From Caryophanales bacterium UBA4682 (GTDB lineage Bacteria; Bacillota_I; Bacilli_A; RFN20; CAG-288): a DNA stretch of 64,000 nucleotides. The translations under genes were made by a program, and so were the position numbers. The stretch's first letter is position 1. Every line of letters begins with the position of its first letter. A model generated the notes under the pieces. It made no database searches, had not been told where the DNA came from, and was given only the letters and a program-made list of their open reading frames with translations. Shown here one piece after another: positions 42,630 to 51,297 of this stretch. Location of the stretch: positions 88,613-152,612 of the forward strand of contig DHKY01000004.1 in NCBI GenBank assembly GCA_002404995.1. Direction: 5' to 3'.

Positions 42630-43687
42630 TATTTTTCTTCCTCTCTTCCGATAAGAAGACCATAAAGATAACGATCCAAATCGAACTCCTCAAGGTCATT
42701 CCTCTTTTCACCTAAGCCAATGAACTTCACCGGTAAGGAAAGACGATCACGGATAGCCAGGATGATACCGCCCTTGGAAGTGCCATCCCTCTTAGTAATA
42801 ACAATACCAGTCAACGGAACAGCTTCCTTGAAAATCCTTGCCTGATCAATGCCGTTTTGTCCAGTATTCGCATCCAGGACAAGGAGGGTCTCATGAGGAG
42901 CCTCAGGAATTACTTTCTTCCTGACGCGGATCCTCTTGGATAGCTCATCCCTTAGTCCTTTTTTGTTCTGAAGACGACCCGCTGTATCAATGAACACCCT
43001 ATCGTAATTCTCATCCTTTGCCTTCTTCCTTGCATCATAGCAAAGAGAGGCCGGATCGGAATTCGGGCGGGAAAGAAGGTCAACACCGACCTTTTCAGCC
43101 CAGAAAGCAAGCTGTTCCACGGCACCGGCACGGAAGGTGTCTCCAGCCACAATCAGAACCTTTTTTCCTTTTTCTTTATACTTGTGGGCAAGCTTCGCCA
43201 GTGTCGTGGTTTTTCCGACACCATTCACACCGCACCTGAAAACAATAGTAGGTCCTTCCTTAGCCCTAGTGATTTCCGTAGAAAAACTTCCGCCTTTGTT
43301 CGCATAGGAAATAAACCTCTTATCAATCAAAAGGTCATTGAGAGCAGTAGCATCCGTAATCTGCTTTGCAGAAGCTTCCCTCTGCGTTTCTTTGATCAAT
43401 TCCAGAGTAAGATCTACGCCGACATCCGCTTCAATCAGAATCCGCTCCAAAGAAGTGAAGTAATCCGCATTGACAATCTTATTGCTCGAAGCAAGCTTCT
43501 TCAGCTTCTCGGTAAAGCCGATACGGGAACGGTCAAGGCCAGCAACATATTTGGCATCGATTTCCTCTTCGGTTTCTTTTTTCGGTTCCTCTTTCTTTGG
43601 TTCTTTCTTTTGACTCGGAGCAGCTTCTGCCGGTTTTTCCTCTTTATGCTTTGAGAATTTCTGCTTTAGAAAATTAATGAGACCCAT
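42629..43687 (-). CDS. ftsY: SRP receptor FtsY
   Basis: The 352-aa protein has a short Lys/Glu-rich A domain (about 10-45) and an NG domain with GVNGVGKTTTLAKLA, DTFRAGAVEQL, DTAGR and TKRDGTSKGG. It docks ribosome-SRP complexes at the membrane. It overlaps rnc by 14 nt. The smc gene that usually lies between rnc and ftsY is missing. Confidence 0.97.
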   Translation of the reverse strand: MGLINFLKQKFSKHKEEKPAEAAPSQKKEPKKEEPKKETEEEIDAKYVAGLDRSRIGFTEKLKKLASSNKIVNADYFTSLERILIEADVGVDLTLELIKETQREASAKQITDATALNDLLIDKRFISYANKGGSFSTEITRAKEGPTIVFRCGVNGVGKTTTLAKLAHKYKEKGKKVLIVAGDTFRAGAVEQLAFWAEKVGVDLLSRPNSDPASLCYDARKKAKDENYDRVFIDTAGRLQNKKGLRDELSKRIRVRKKVIPEAPHETLLVLDANTGQNGIDQARIFKEAVPLTGIVITKRDGTSKGGIILAIRDRLSLPVKFIGLGEKRNDLEEFDLDRYLYGLLIGREEEK

Positions 43688-44378
43688 TTCCGTTACCTGC
43701 TTTCTTATTCAATGCATCCTGTGCTGCATTGACTTCGGCTTCTTTCGTATTATGTCCTTCGCCACGGCCTAGGACAAGATCATGGCATCTTGCCTCAACA
43801 ACAAAATGGCAGTTATTCGCATCTTCGATGTTCTTCTTCGAGATGACGATATACTGGATGATTTCGCCACCCCTGACTTCCTGTAGCCGGCTCTTTGCAT
43901 CCCGGCGATTAACTAAATCGATTGCCTGTCCAAGCCTGGGAGTGAAAATCTCTATGACCCTGTTCCGGACAAAGTCATAGCCTTGATCAAGATAAACGGC
44001 AGCAATAAAGGATTCAAAGACATCTTCATCAATGTGAACATGAAATCTCGTATTTGCCTTTTCTCCCTCACTATAACGGACAAGAGATGCAAATCCATAA
44101 ACATCTTCAGATAATGCAGTAAGGGTTTTTCCTTCGACAAGAGCTGAACGAGCTTTGCTTAAGGTCCCAGAAGGAGAATTGGGAAAATGATGATACACCC
44201 TGTCTCCGACAATCCTGTCAAGAAGCGAATCTCCTAAAAACTCAAGGCGATCATAGGACTTGCATTCTTTGTGTTCATTGGTATAGGAAGCATGCGTAAA
44301 AGCTTCCTCATAGAGGGAGACATCATTCGGAACAATATGAAAACGCTGGAAGACTTCCTCAAGCGTTACTTGAATCAT
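43674..44378 (-). CDS. rnc: Ribonuclease III
   Basis: The 234-aa double-strand-specific nuclease has the signature DRLEFLGDSLLD (E. coli-type first Glu replaced by Asp) and the second acidic pair in DVFESFIAAVYLDQG, then a double-stranded RNA-binding domain (about 160-228) ending in KEAEVNAAQDALNKK. It processes rRNA precursors. It overlaps plsX by 20 nt; acpP, usual between them, is absent. Confidence 0.95.
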   Translation of the reverse strand: MIQVTLEEVFQRFHIVPNDVSLYEEAFTHASYTNEHKECKSYDRLEFLGDSLLDRIVGDRVYHHFPNSPSGTLSKARSALVEGKTLTALSEDVYGFASLVRYSEGEKANTRFHVHIDEDVFESFIAAVYLDQGYDFVRNRVIEIFTPRLGQAIDLVNRRDAKSRLQEVRGGEIIQYIVISKKNIEDANNCHFVVEARCHDLVLGRGEGHNTKEAEVNAAQDALNKKAGNGNGSH

Positions 44379-45366
44379 CCTTGAACTCCTTCTGCCTCTT
44401 TTCCAATAAATGGCTATCGACCCTCTTCTTAGCTATTTTCCTTGCCTGGGAGAAGGTATAGGCATTTGCATTGCCATGGGACTTAACACAGATGCCGTTG
44501 ACTCCTAAAAGGTAAGCTCCGCCATAGGCTTTATAATCAAGTGAAGACTTCCTAGCACCGATTTGCTTGCGAACAAGCAGATATCCGATTTTTGTCTTGA
44601 GACTGTGAGTAAAAGCATCCTTCCTCTTGATGCCCCTGAACTTTGCCCTTCCTTCAACCGACTTCAGGAATACATTTCCGACAAAGCCAGGAGTAACCAG
44701 AACATCCCGCTTGCCATCTAAGGCATAACGTGCTTCGACATTGCCTTGGTAGTTCAGCGATTTTTCGTTTTTCAGCCTTTCGCCGGCCTTAACGATCTCA
44801 TCGGTTCCCTTTCCTTCTTCAACGCCATTAGAAAGAGTGAAAACCCGGGGAGAAGGCCTTTTCAGGACTTCCTTTGCATAAATGTTACCCATTTTCGCAA
44901 AGCCGATCAAGTCTTCCGGAACATTGGTATTGTTAGCTCCGACATCCCTTGTTACACATGGATGATTTTCAAGTGTTGGAAGGGGAACACAGAGGCCGGC
45001 ACGGGACACTCCTTGGATATTCCGGAGTAGCCTAGTGGCACCTGTAATGAATCCGCCAGTAGAACCAGCAGAAATCACGCAATCTGCTTCTTTGTTCTTG
45101 ACTGCGGCAATTGCCTGATACCTAGAAGAGTTCTTCTTGCGAAGGAAATCAAGAGGCTTGATTTCCCTTGGAATGATATCGTTTGTGTTACGGATTTCCC
45201 TACGTGAGAAATTCGGATCGTCCTTCAGAAGGCTGGTGAGCTTTTCTCCGTCTCCGAAAAGAAGGACTTTGGCATCCTTGTCTTCTTTCAGATACGAAAT
45301 AACCGCTTTAGACAACTCTTCCGGGCCTAAGTCAGAGCCCATCCTATCTAATGCAAATATGGCCAT
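44359..45366 (-). CDS. plsX: Phosphate acyltransferase PlsX
   Basis: The 335-aa enzyme makes acyl-phosphate from acyl-ACP for phospholipid synthesis. It has the family start MAIFALDRMGSDLGPEEL, SAGSTGGFITGATRLLRN and DVGANNTNVPEDL. GAGGAGG precedes the ATG. Family proteins usually begin with DAMGGD; here it is DRMGSD. Confidence 0.94.
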   Translation of the reverse strand: MAIFALDRMGSDLGPEELSKAVISYLKEDKDAKVLLFGDGEKLTSLLKDDPNFSRREIRNTNDIIPREIKPLDFLRKKNSSRYQAIAAVKNKEADCVISAGSTGGFITGATRLLRNIQGVSRAGLCVPLPTLENHPCVTRDVGANNTNVPEDLIGFAKMGNIYAKEVLKRPSPRVFTLSNGVEEGKGTDEIVKAGERLKNEKSLNYQGNVEARYALDGKRDVLVTPGFVGNVFLKSVEGRAKFRGIKRKDAFTHSLKTKIGYLLVRKQIGARKSSLDYKAYGGAYLLGVNGICVKSHGNANAYTFSQARKIAKKRVDSHLLEKRQKEFKDDSSNA

Positions 45367-45433
45367 AGTTCCTCCTCAAAGAAATCCTTTTATTATGATA
45401 GCAAATATTCCCCTCTTAAAAAAGGCATTCAGC

Positions 45434-47413
45434 CTAGACAATCAGGAAATCTTTTGACCTATCTAAGCTATCGATATATTCTTTGTTTTCCTTGTCCTCC
45501 CTATGGGAAAGAATCTCCTTCGCATCCTCTTTGGCAAAAGAAAACCTCTTCTGGTCTTCAACAAAATTGCAGACCCTCAGTTCGCTTCTTCCAGACTGTC
45601 CGCTCCCGGAATAAGAACCAGTTCCACGCTGCTTGAGATCAAACTGGGAAATCTCTAGTCCATCCGAACAAGTCGTAAGAAAATCGAGCTTTTCCTTTGC
45701 CTCCTTATTTTCACCATCGTAGACAAGTACACAGAGTCCGAACTTGCCGTCTCTTCCGACACGTCCTCTCAGCTGATGAAGAGAAGAAAGCCCGAAATAA
45801 TTCGCATCATAGACAACCAATAGGCCGGCAGAAGTCACATCGATGCCGACTTCAATCACAGTAGTGGAAACCAGAATTGGTTTCTTACCGCTTGCAAAAG
45901 CACAAATAATCTCATTCTGACTTTCTTTCTTGATTCGTCCATGAAGAAGCTGGACCTTATCCACTCCAAAACGTTCTGTCCTTTCCTTGTAGACACTTTC
46001 CGCTGACGAAGTCTGTTTCTCGCCTTGGTCGATTTTTGGGCAGACAACAAAAACCTGTCGTTTGGCATCGATTGCCTTCTGAATCGAGGAAAAGACGATT
46101 GGATCATGGGAACTGACCGAAATGGTCTTCACGTTCCGCTTGCCATGCGGGAACTGATTCAAAGTCGAAACATCCAAATCCGCATTGATAATCTGGGACA
46201 AAGTTCTCGGAATCGGAGTGGCAGACCTCCTAAGCCTGTCATTGCTTTCGTCCTTTGCAAGAAGCTCTTCCCGCTGTTTGACACCGAACAGCTGTTGTTC
46301 ATCAATAATCGATAAACCCAAAAAGGCAAAAGAGACTTTTTCCGAAAGGACGCTGTTTGTCGATATCAGAAGATCAATCGTTCCCTTTTCGAGTCCTTCC
46401 AGGATTTTCTTCTTTTCCTTCGTCAACGATCCGCCGGAAAGGAAAGCAATCTTCCTTCCATAGGGAGAGAGGACATCCATGGCTTTTTCATAATGCTGCT
46501 TGCTTAATTCAAATGTCGGTGCCATTAAAACACCCTGCTTCTTTCTAAGGAAATTGGCATAGAGTGCAGCAAAAGCGACTATCGTCTTTCCCGTCCCGAC
46601 ATCGCCTTGGAGAAGACGATACCTGATTTTTTCCTTTTCCCTATCGAGCACAATGTCATGAATAGCACTGATCTGGTCATGAGTCAGCTTATAAGGAAGA
46701 GAAGAGACAAACTGGTTGATTTTCTCATGCGGTATTTTCAATCCATTTGTCTTCTTAATCTGATCTGCTCTTTTTTTCCTCCTTAAGGCTTTCACCGAAT
46801 ACTCAAGGGCTTCCTCATATTTAAATACGCGCAGGCCTGCTTTCAGCTCCTTGTCGGTCTTTGGAAGATGAACATAACGATAAGCATCATACTCAGGAAC
46901 AAAGCGGTATTTCCGTACAAGATAGGAAGGAATCTTCGACTGCCTGATCTTTCCCATCGGATAAGACAATACCTTCTTAAGATAAGAAGTAAAATACGAA
47001 TTCGATACTTTTCTCGGAAGAGCATAAATCGGACGGATTCCGGTCAGAACATAATAATTGTCCAAATCAAAAATATTCGAGGCCCTATAGACCTTTCTTG
47101 CCTCCGAATAAGTTCCGATTACCCTGAGTTCTTTCCCAGAAGACAGCATTCCTAGATAAAAGGGCTGCTGGTAAAGAAGGAAATCAACATGATTTCCACC
47201 CCTGGTATCCACCTTAAAACGAATCAAAGAAGCGCCTCTGGTATTGATGTTCTTCAGATGAGAAATACTCCCCTTGACAATGATTTTATCCCCTGCTTTA
47301 GGCTCTGCTGGAATCGGGGTTGGCACTAAGGATTCATATCGGGAAGGAAAGTGGCGGAGAATATCTTCGCTGTCTTTGGCATTCAAAAGGAAGAAAAGCT
47401 CGTTTTGATTCAT
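45434..47413 (-). CDS. recG: ATP-dependent DNA helicase RecG
   Basis: The 659-aa branch-migration helicase has the wedge/OB domain (about 50-140), Walker A GDVGTGKTIVAFAA, motif III SATPIPRTL and the C-terminal motifs TTVIEVGIDV and LRGRVGRDGKFG. Motif II reads DEQQLFGVKQR, where the family has DEQHRFG, so His and Arg are replaced. A TGA-TATAAT extended -10 box ends 6 nt before the ATG, and no ribosome binding site is present, so the mRNA is predicted to be leaderless. A terminator of the preceding operon lies just upstream. Confidence 0.95.
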   Translation of the reverse strand: MNQNELFFLLNAKDSEDILRHFPSRYESLVPTPIPAEPKAGDKIIVKGSISHLKNINTRGASLIRFKVDTRGGNHVDFLLYQQPFYLGMLSSGKELRVIGTYSEARKVYRASNIFDLDNYYVLTGIRPIYALPRKVSNSYFTSYLKKVLSYPMGKIRQSKIPSYLVRKYRFVPEYDAYRYVHLPKTDKELKAGLRVFKYEEALEYSVKALRRKKRADQIKKTNGLKIPHEKINQFVSSLPYKLTHDQISAIHDIVLDREKEKIRYRLLQGDVGTGKTIVAFAALYANFLRKKQGVLMAPTFELSKQHYEKAMDVLSPYGRKIAFLSGGSLTKEKKKILEGLEKGTIDLLISTNSVLSEKVSFAFLGLSIIDEQQLFGVKQREELLAKDESNDRLRRSATPIPRTLSQIINADLDVSTLNQFPHGKRNVKTISVSSHDPIVFSSIQKAIDAKRQVFVVCPKIDQGEKQTSSAESVYKERTERFGVDKVQLLHGRIKKESQNEIICAFASGKKPILVSTTVIEVGIDVTSAGLLVVYDANYFGLSSLHQLRGRVGRDGKFGLCVLVYDGENKEAKEKLDFLTTCSDGLEISQFDLKQRGTGSYSGSGQSGRSELRVCNFVEDQKRFSFAKEDAKEILSHREDKENKEYIDSLDRSKDFLIV

Positions 47414-47425
47414 AGAAACATTATA
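47414..47425 (-). promoter_or_regulatory. Extended -10 promoter giving a leaderless recG mRNA
   Basis: TGA-TATAAT (hexamer 47425-47420) lies 6 nt before the ATG at 47413. The -35 is weak. The predicted RNA start is the start codon itself. Confidence 0.65.
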
Positions 47426-47444
47426 TCAGACAAAAAACTGCTGA

Positions 47445-47479
47445 AAGAGAAAAGGTTCCTAGCCTTCTGGATAGGAACC
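47445..47479 (-). terminator. Terminator of the yloU-fakA operon
   Basis: GGTTCCTA pairs with TAGGAACC around a 10-nt loop, followed by TTTTCTCTTTC on the minus strand. It lies 10 nt after the fakA stop. Confidence 0.88.
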
Positions 47480-47488
47480 CACTGTTTA

Positions 47489-49228
47489 TTATTCGATAGA
47501 AACAAAGAAGGAATAGACCGGTTGGCCGCCGTCGACAACCTGGATTTCGAAGTCATCCGCAAACTTCTCGTTCAGTTTATCTTCGACTTCCTTTCGTTCC
47601 TTCTCATCGACATCCTGACCGCAGATAACTGTAATCAAGGAGTCTTCTTCGCTCTTCCTCTTTTCAATCCTTTCAATCAAGGAATTGATCTTATGTTTAT
47701 GGACACAGAGAATCTTCTTCTTGCTGATACCCATAAACTGGTCCTTCGTGACGGTAACACCATCAATTGTCGTATCCTTGACGGCATAAGTAATCTCGCC
47801 GGACTTAACAGAAGCTGCGTTTTCAGTCCTAGTCTCAACGTTCTCATCCAAGGAAGCGTCTGCATTGAACATCCTGCAGGCAGTAAGACCCTCTGGAATC
47901 GACTTCGTCGGAATCACAGCGACATTGCATTCCTCTTTCCTTAGTTCCTTGGCCTGATTGGCAGCCCTGATGATATTTCCGTTATTCGGGAGAATGATGA
48001 CATTATCGGCATTTACTGCTTTGATAGCATTGATGAAGTCTTCTGTTGCCGGATTCCTCGTCTGTCCACCGGAAACAACATAATCGACAGAAGATTCCTT
48101 GAACCTTTCCTCGATGCCTTTCCCAACAGCGACAGCAATAAGCGCATAAGGTTTCCGTTTGGCATTAACAGTCGCAGCCGCCTTTAAAGCGACCGAAACT
48201 TTTTCTTCCTGGTTTGAACCGGATGGATTCTCGGTTTTGAAGCTATCCCTTAGTTCCTCATGCTGCTCGGACCTATTATCGCATTTCCTAGTCTTGAATT
48301 CACCAAACTGCTGAGCATAAGTGAAAATATTGCCAGGTTTCCTAGTATGGATATGGACTTTGACAAGATCATCGGATTTGATGAAGACAATCGAGTTTCC
48401 ATGTGCTTCAAGAACTGCCTTGAAACGTTTTTCGTTGAAGGCCTTCTTATCTCCGAGTTTATCCTGAGGCGGAAGCCTTAGAAGGAACTGTGTACAATAC
48501 CCGAATTCCTCATGCTGGAATTTGGCCTGCACAGAGCCGTGCGGAACTTCGATTGGCTTGCCGGTTGAATAAGAAGAGGTATTTTCCGTAACGGTCGCCC
48601 TCTCCTTCTCGACAATCTGATTGTGAAGGGCTTTGGCGAAGCCTTCAAAGACTTTGACCAAACCGGCTCCACCAGAATCAACAACGCCGACTTCCTTCAG
48701 AACCGGAAGAAGATCCGGAGTGTGGTTCAAAGCTTCAATGGATTTTTCGAGAATATAGTCGAAGCAGACATCCATCGGCCTATTCCGTTCTGCTTTGGTA
48801 TTGAAAGCAGCGGAAACCTCACGGATAACAGTCAGAATCGTACCCTCGACAGGACGCCTGACAGCCTTATAAGCGACTTCTTTTGCCTTTAATAAAGCAT
48901 CCGCAAGATCTAAAGCATCGATTTCGTCTTTTCCTTCGACGCCTTGAGCAAAACCAGAGAAAATCTGACTTAAGATAACACCGGAATTGCCACGTGCACC
49001 CATCAAGAGGCCACGTGCAAAGTCCTTTGCAACACGTCCAATCGAAGAATCGTTCTTGTTGAAGACTTCTTTGACGCCGGAAGACCTAGTGAGGTTCCTG
49101 TTCGTACCGGTATCACCATCCGGAACTGGGAAAACGTTCAGAGCATCGACTTCCGGAGCATGGTTATATAAGTTATTTGAGCCAGAGATAATCCTCTGCT
49201 TGAATATGACACCATCGATTTTGATCAT
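47489..49228 (-). CDS. fakA: FakA/YloV-type fatty-acid kinase ATP-binding subunit (DhaL-DegV linked)
   Basis: The 579-aa protein begins with a DhaL kinase domain: PVPDGDTGTN (about 34-43, metal/nucleotide site), RGNSGVILSQIF and DSGGAGLVKV. Middle and C-terminal domains of the YloV/FakA type follow. FakA phosphorylates fatty acids bound by FakB so they can enter phospholipid synthesis through PlsX/PlsY, which fits plsX nearby. No FakB gene is in the window. AAAGGA lies about 7 nt before the ATG. Confidence 0.92.
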   Translation of the reverse strand: MIKIDGVIFKQRIISGSNNLYNHAPEVDALNVFPVPDGDTGTNRNLTRSSGVKEVFNKNDSSIGRVAKDFARGLLMGARGNSGVILSQIFSGFAQGVEGKDEIDALDLADALLKAKEVAYKAVRRPVEGTILTVIREVSAAFNTKAERNRPMDVCFDYILEKSIEALNHTPDLLPVLKEVGVVDSGGAGLVKVFEGFAKALHNQIVEKERATVTENTSSYSTGKPIEVPHGSVQAKFQHEEFGYCTQFLLRLPPQDKLGDKKAFNEKRFKAVLEAHGNSIVFIKSDDLVKVHIHTRKPGNIFTYAQQFGEFKTRKCDNRSEQHEELRDSFKTENPSGSNQEEKVSVALKAAATVNAKRKPYALIAVAVGKGIEERFKESSVDYVVSGGQTRNPATEDFINAIKAVNADNVIILPNNGNIIRAANQAKELRKEECNVAVIPTKSIPEGLTACRMFNADASLDENVETRTENAASVKSGEITYAVKDTTIDGVTVTKDQFMGISKKKILCVHKHKINSLIERIEKRKSEEDSLITVICGQDVDEKERKEVEDKLNEKFADDFEIQVVDGGQPVYSFFVSIE

Positions 49229-49253
49229 ACGATATCCTTTCTAAAACGAGTGT

Positions 49254-49607
49254 TTACCGGATTTCAAGGACAAAAACGTTGACTGTCTTGAACGGGATTG
49301 AGAAAGTCTTTTCCAAGGAATAGGATACCTGTTTCTGGATTTCGTAGACGACAGCATTGATTTTGACATTCTTGGAAAGAACGACGTACAAAGAAACTTC
49401 GTATCCGTCTTTGACTTTCTTAACGGAAACACCATCTGAAAAATCTTCTTTCTTCAGTAATTCCAGAAGAGGCTTTGCAAAATCTTTTTTATTGACAAGT
49501 CCGACAACGCCATAAACCTGAGACACAATATTGCCCGCCAGTTCAGCAACGGCAGCCCTGGAAAACTGGATTTTTCCGATTTTATTCGATTTACTAATGT
49601 TTGTCAT
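49254..49607 (-). CDS. yloU: Asp23/YloU-family protein
   Basis: The 117-aa protein matches the Asp23 fold: GKIQFSRAAVAELAGNIVSQVYGVVGL and a C-terminal half ending in KTVNVFVLEIR. These proteins take part in envelope or alkaline-stress functions, and this copy is the usual partner of yloV. The start at 49607 is chosen because the promoter lies directly upstream; a longer frame to 49787 runs through the promoter and a neighbouring gene. There is no clear ribosome binding site. Confidence 0.9.
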   Translation of the reverse strand: MTNISKSNKIGKIQFSRAAVAELAGNIVSQVYGVVGLVNKKDFAKPLLELLKKEDFSDGVSVKKVKDGYEVSLYVVLSKNVKINAVVYEIQKQVSYSLEKTFSIPFKTVNVFVLEIR

Positions 49608-49622
49608 GATAATTCGTTCATT

Positions 49623-49651
49623 ATTATATAAGATTCTCTCCCAAAGGTCAA
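49623..49651 (-). promoter_or_regulatory. Promoter of yloU-fakA with very short leader
   Basis: TTGACC (49651-49646), 17 bp and TATAAT (49628-49623). The ATG is 15 nt after the -10, so the leader is only about 9 nt and has no ribosome binding site. Confidence 0.75.
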
Positions 49652-49663
49652 AAACGCCCTTTT

Positions 49664-50143
49664 TCAAGCAAGAGGGAAAACAAAGACAGTAAGATAGCCA
49701 AAAAGCAGGCCAAGGGATAAAAAGAATGGTGCGATAGAAAGAAGATAATATGTGATATAGTCCGTTTTTTTCTTTCTGTCCTTCCAAAAAGATTCGAATT
49801 GTTCCCTATAGTATTTCTTTAATTGCCGTTTCTTGCAGAAAAAGAAATAAAAAAGAAACAAAGCGAATCCAACCAAAAAACATGGAAAAAGAAACAGAGA
49901 TGCAATGTGTTGATCCTTGTGATTTTGAGGAACGTTCAGACTAGCAATAATGCTTTCTATCAAAAAAAGGAAAAAAATAAGACTAGGCAATACAGGATTC
50001 GGCTTAGTCCTTTTCTCAAAAGAAGGCTTATCATCAAGGCGAAACATCTTTAATAAACGGATTTCATGAACAATGAATAAGACAAAGCAAAAAAGAGAAA
50101 TTCCAATCAATATATAAAAAATAATTCCGAGTATTTCGTTCAT
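49664..50143 (-). CDS. Small four-helix membrane protein, paralogue 3
   Basis: The 159-aa protein has about four membrane segments, a cytosolic KPSFEKRTKPNP block after the first and a C-terminus ending VFPLA. It shares layout, length, the K(P)xFEKR-like word and the PLA ending with the proteins at 50164-50643 and 50815-51285. The family is unknown. The gene lies 20 nt after paralogue 2 and its end overlaps the -35 region of yloU closely. Confidence 0.75.
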   Translation of the reverse strand: MNEILGIIFYILIGISLFCFVLFIVHEIRLLKMFRLDDKPSFEKRTKPNPVLPSLIFFLFLIESIIASLNVPQNHKDQHIASLFLFPCFLVGFALFLFYFFFCKKRQLKKYYREQFESFWKDRKKKTDYITYYLLSIAPFFLSLGLLFGYLTVFVFPLA

Positions 50144-50163
50144 TTCCTATTCCTTCCGATATA

Positions 50164-50643
50164 TTAAGCAAGAGGAATACAAAAACCAACTAGCCTGCCA
50201 AGGGCCATGCCACCAGTTACAAAAGGTATTTCAAAGAACTTCCCACATCGTTCTCTCGGCGGAGATTCAGCATCTCTTTTCCTGTCTTCCGGATAGGTCT
50301 TCTTTAGCCACTTCTTCTTGAAAAAAGGAAAATAGACAAAGGCAGCCACAATTCCTAAAACAAGACCAATCAACCTGCCGTGAAGACATCCCTTTTCGTT
50401 CCAGAAAACGTTCCTGTCTTTTAGCTGCCTATCTGTTGAAAAAACGCCAATAAGTTCAGCAACACTAAAAAGAATTCCAATAATAGAAGTCCATCCCGGC
50501 ACATTCAGCCTTTTCTTGAATTCAGGCCTCTCTTCTCCGTTTTTGAATTTCTTGTAAAAAGAAAACTCGTTTTGAAGAAAAAACGCAAACGTCACAGAAG
50601 AGCAAATAATGAAGATAATCAGCAATATTTCAATGGCTGGCAT
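50164..50643 (-). CDS. Small four-helix membrane protein, paralogue 2
   Basis: The 159-aa protein has four hydrophobic segments, the loop RPEFKKRLNVPG and the ending CIPLA. It lies just behind a decayed copy of the secreted-protein gene (50659-50775), the same arrangement as paralogue 1 behind the intact copy. It may be a kept partner whose cognate secreted protein was lost. Function is unknown. Confidence 0.75.
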   Translation of the reverse strand: MPAIEILLIIFIICSSVTFAFFLQNEFSFYKKFKNGEERPEFKKRLNVPGWTSIIGILFSVAELIGVFSTDRQLKDRNVFWNEKGCLHGRLIGLVLGIVAAFVYFPFFKKKWLKKTYPEDRKRDAESPPRERCGKFFEIPFVTGGMALGRLVGFCIPLA

Positions 50644-50658
50644 ATGTCATAGAATTCC

Positions 50659-50775
50659 TTATTGAACCACAGTATAGGTCAAATCGTAGCTGCTCCACCA
50701 TAGTCCGATTTTATCCTTAGAACAGTAGTGATACACAGCCTAAACCAATTCTTTTAACAAGAAGTTGTATAAAGT
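50659..50775 (-). pseudogene. 3' remnant of a second copy of the secreted protein gene
   Basis: Read on the minus strand, the end of this supposedly empty gap encodes YHYCSKDKIGLWWSSYDL and then YTVVQ-stop (TAA at 50661-50659). This matches the C-terminus of the intact secreted protein at 51298-52290 (YHYGSKNEIGLWWSNYNL). Upstream, after a frameshift, VKRIGLG corresponds to its VIRMIGS. Nothing more of the gene is seen, so only about 40 codons are left. Confidence 0.7.
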
Positions 50776-50814
50776 GTACCACTATCATTTTAATGATAAT
50801 AATATTGTCACGTT

Positions 50815-51285
50815 CTAAGCAAGAGGAATCCAAACACAAATCAATATTCCAAGGACCGCAAAGCCAATAGCGAAAGGGGCCACAAAGCCAAAACCAATGT
50901 TCTGTTTGCTCGATGCATGTCTGTTTTTTTCCATTTCCTCTGGATATAAAGTCTGAAGAGTAGTGTCCTTGAAGCCATAGTAATAAATAATACCGATAAC
51001 TGCTCCTACTGCCCTTCCAACCACTCCTCCAGTTAAGCAAACCCTAAAACGATTAGGTTCTCCCCCTAGAAAACAAACAGCAGCACCACAGAAAGCGGCA
51101 ATGAAAGCTAGCAGGAATTCTATCAAAGTGATTATTCCTGCAGGATCTGTTGCCTTTTCGAAAGAAGGTTTCTCTTTGCTATTAACTGTTTTTCTGAAAA
51201 AATAAGCTTCTTCTCCGATAAAACACAAAAAAGACAAGAAAGAAAGAACCAATAAAACAACTGCAGCAATTTTTGCAATAAGCAT
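50815..51285 (-). CDS. Small four-helix membrane protein, paralogue 1
   Basis: The 156-aa protein has four hydrophobic segments, the loop KPSFEKATDPAG after the first segment, a Gly-rich third region (GGVVGRAVGAVIG) and the ending VWIPLA. It starts 12 nt after the secreted protein gene, with AAAGGAG upstream. It belongs to the same three-member family as its two downstream neighbours. A role as a membrane partner or immunity protein of the secreted product is a hypothesis. Confidence 0.78.
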   Translation of the reverse strand: MLIAKIAAVVLLVLSFLSFLCFIGEEAYFFRKTVNSKEKPSFEKATDPAGIITLIEFLLAFIAAFCGAAVCFLGGEPNRFRVCLTGGVVGRAVGAVIGIIYYYGFKDTTLQTLYPEEMEKNRHASSKQNIGFGFVAPFAIGFAVLGILICVWIPLA

Positions 51286-51297
51286 ACTATTCTCCTT

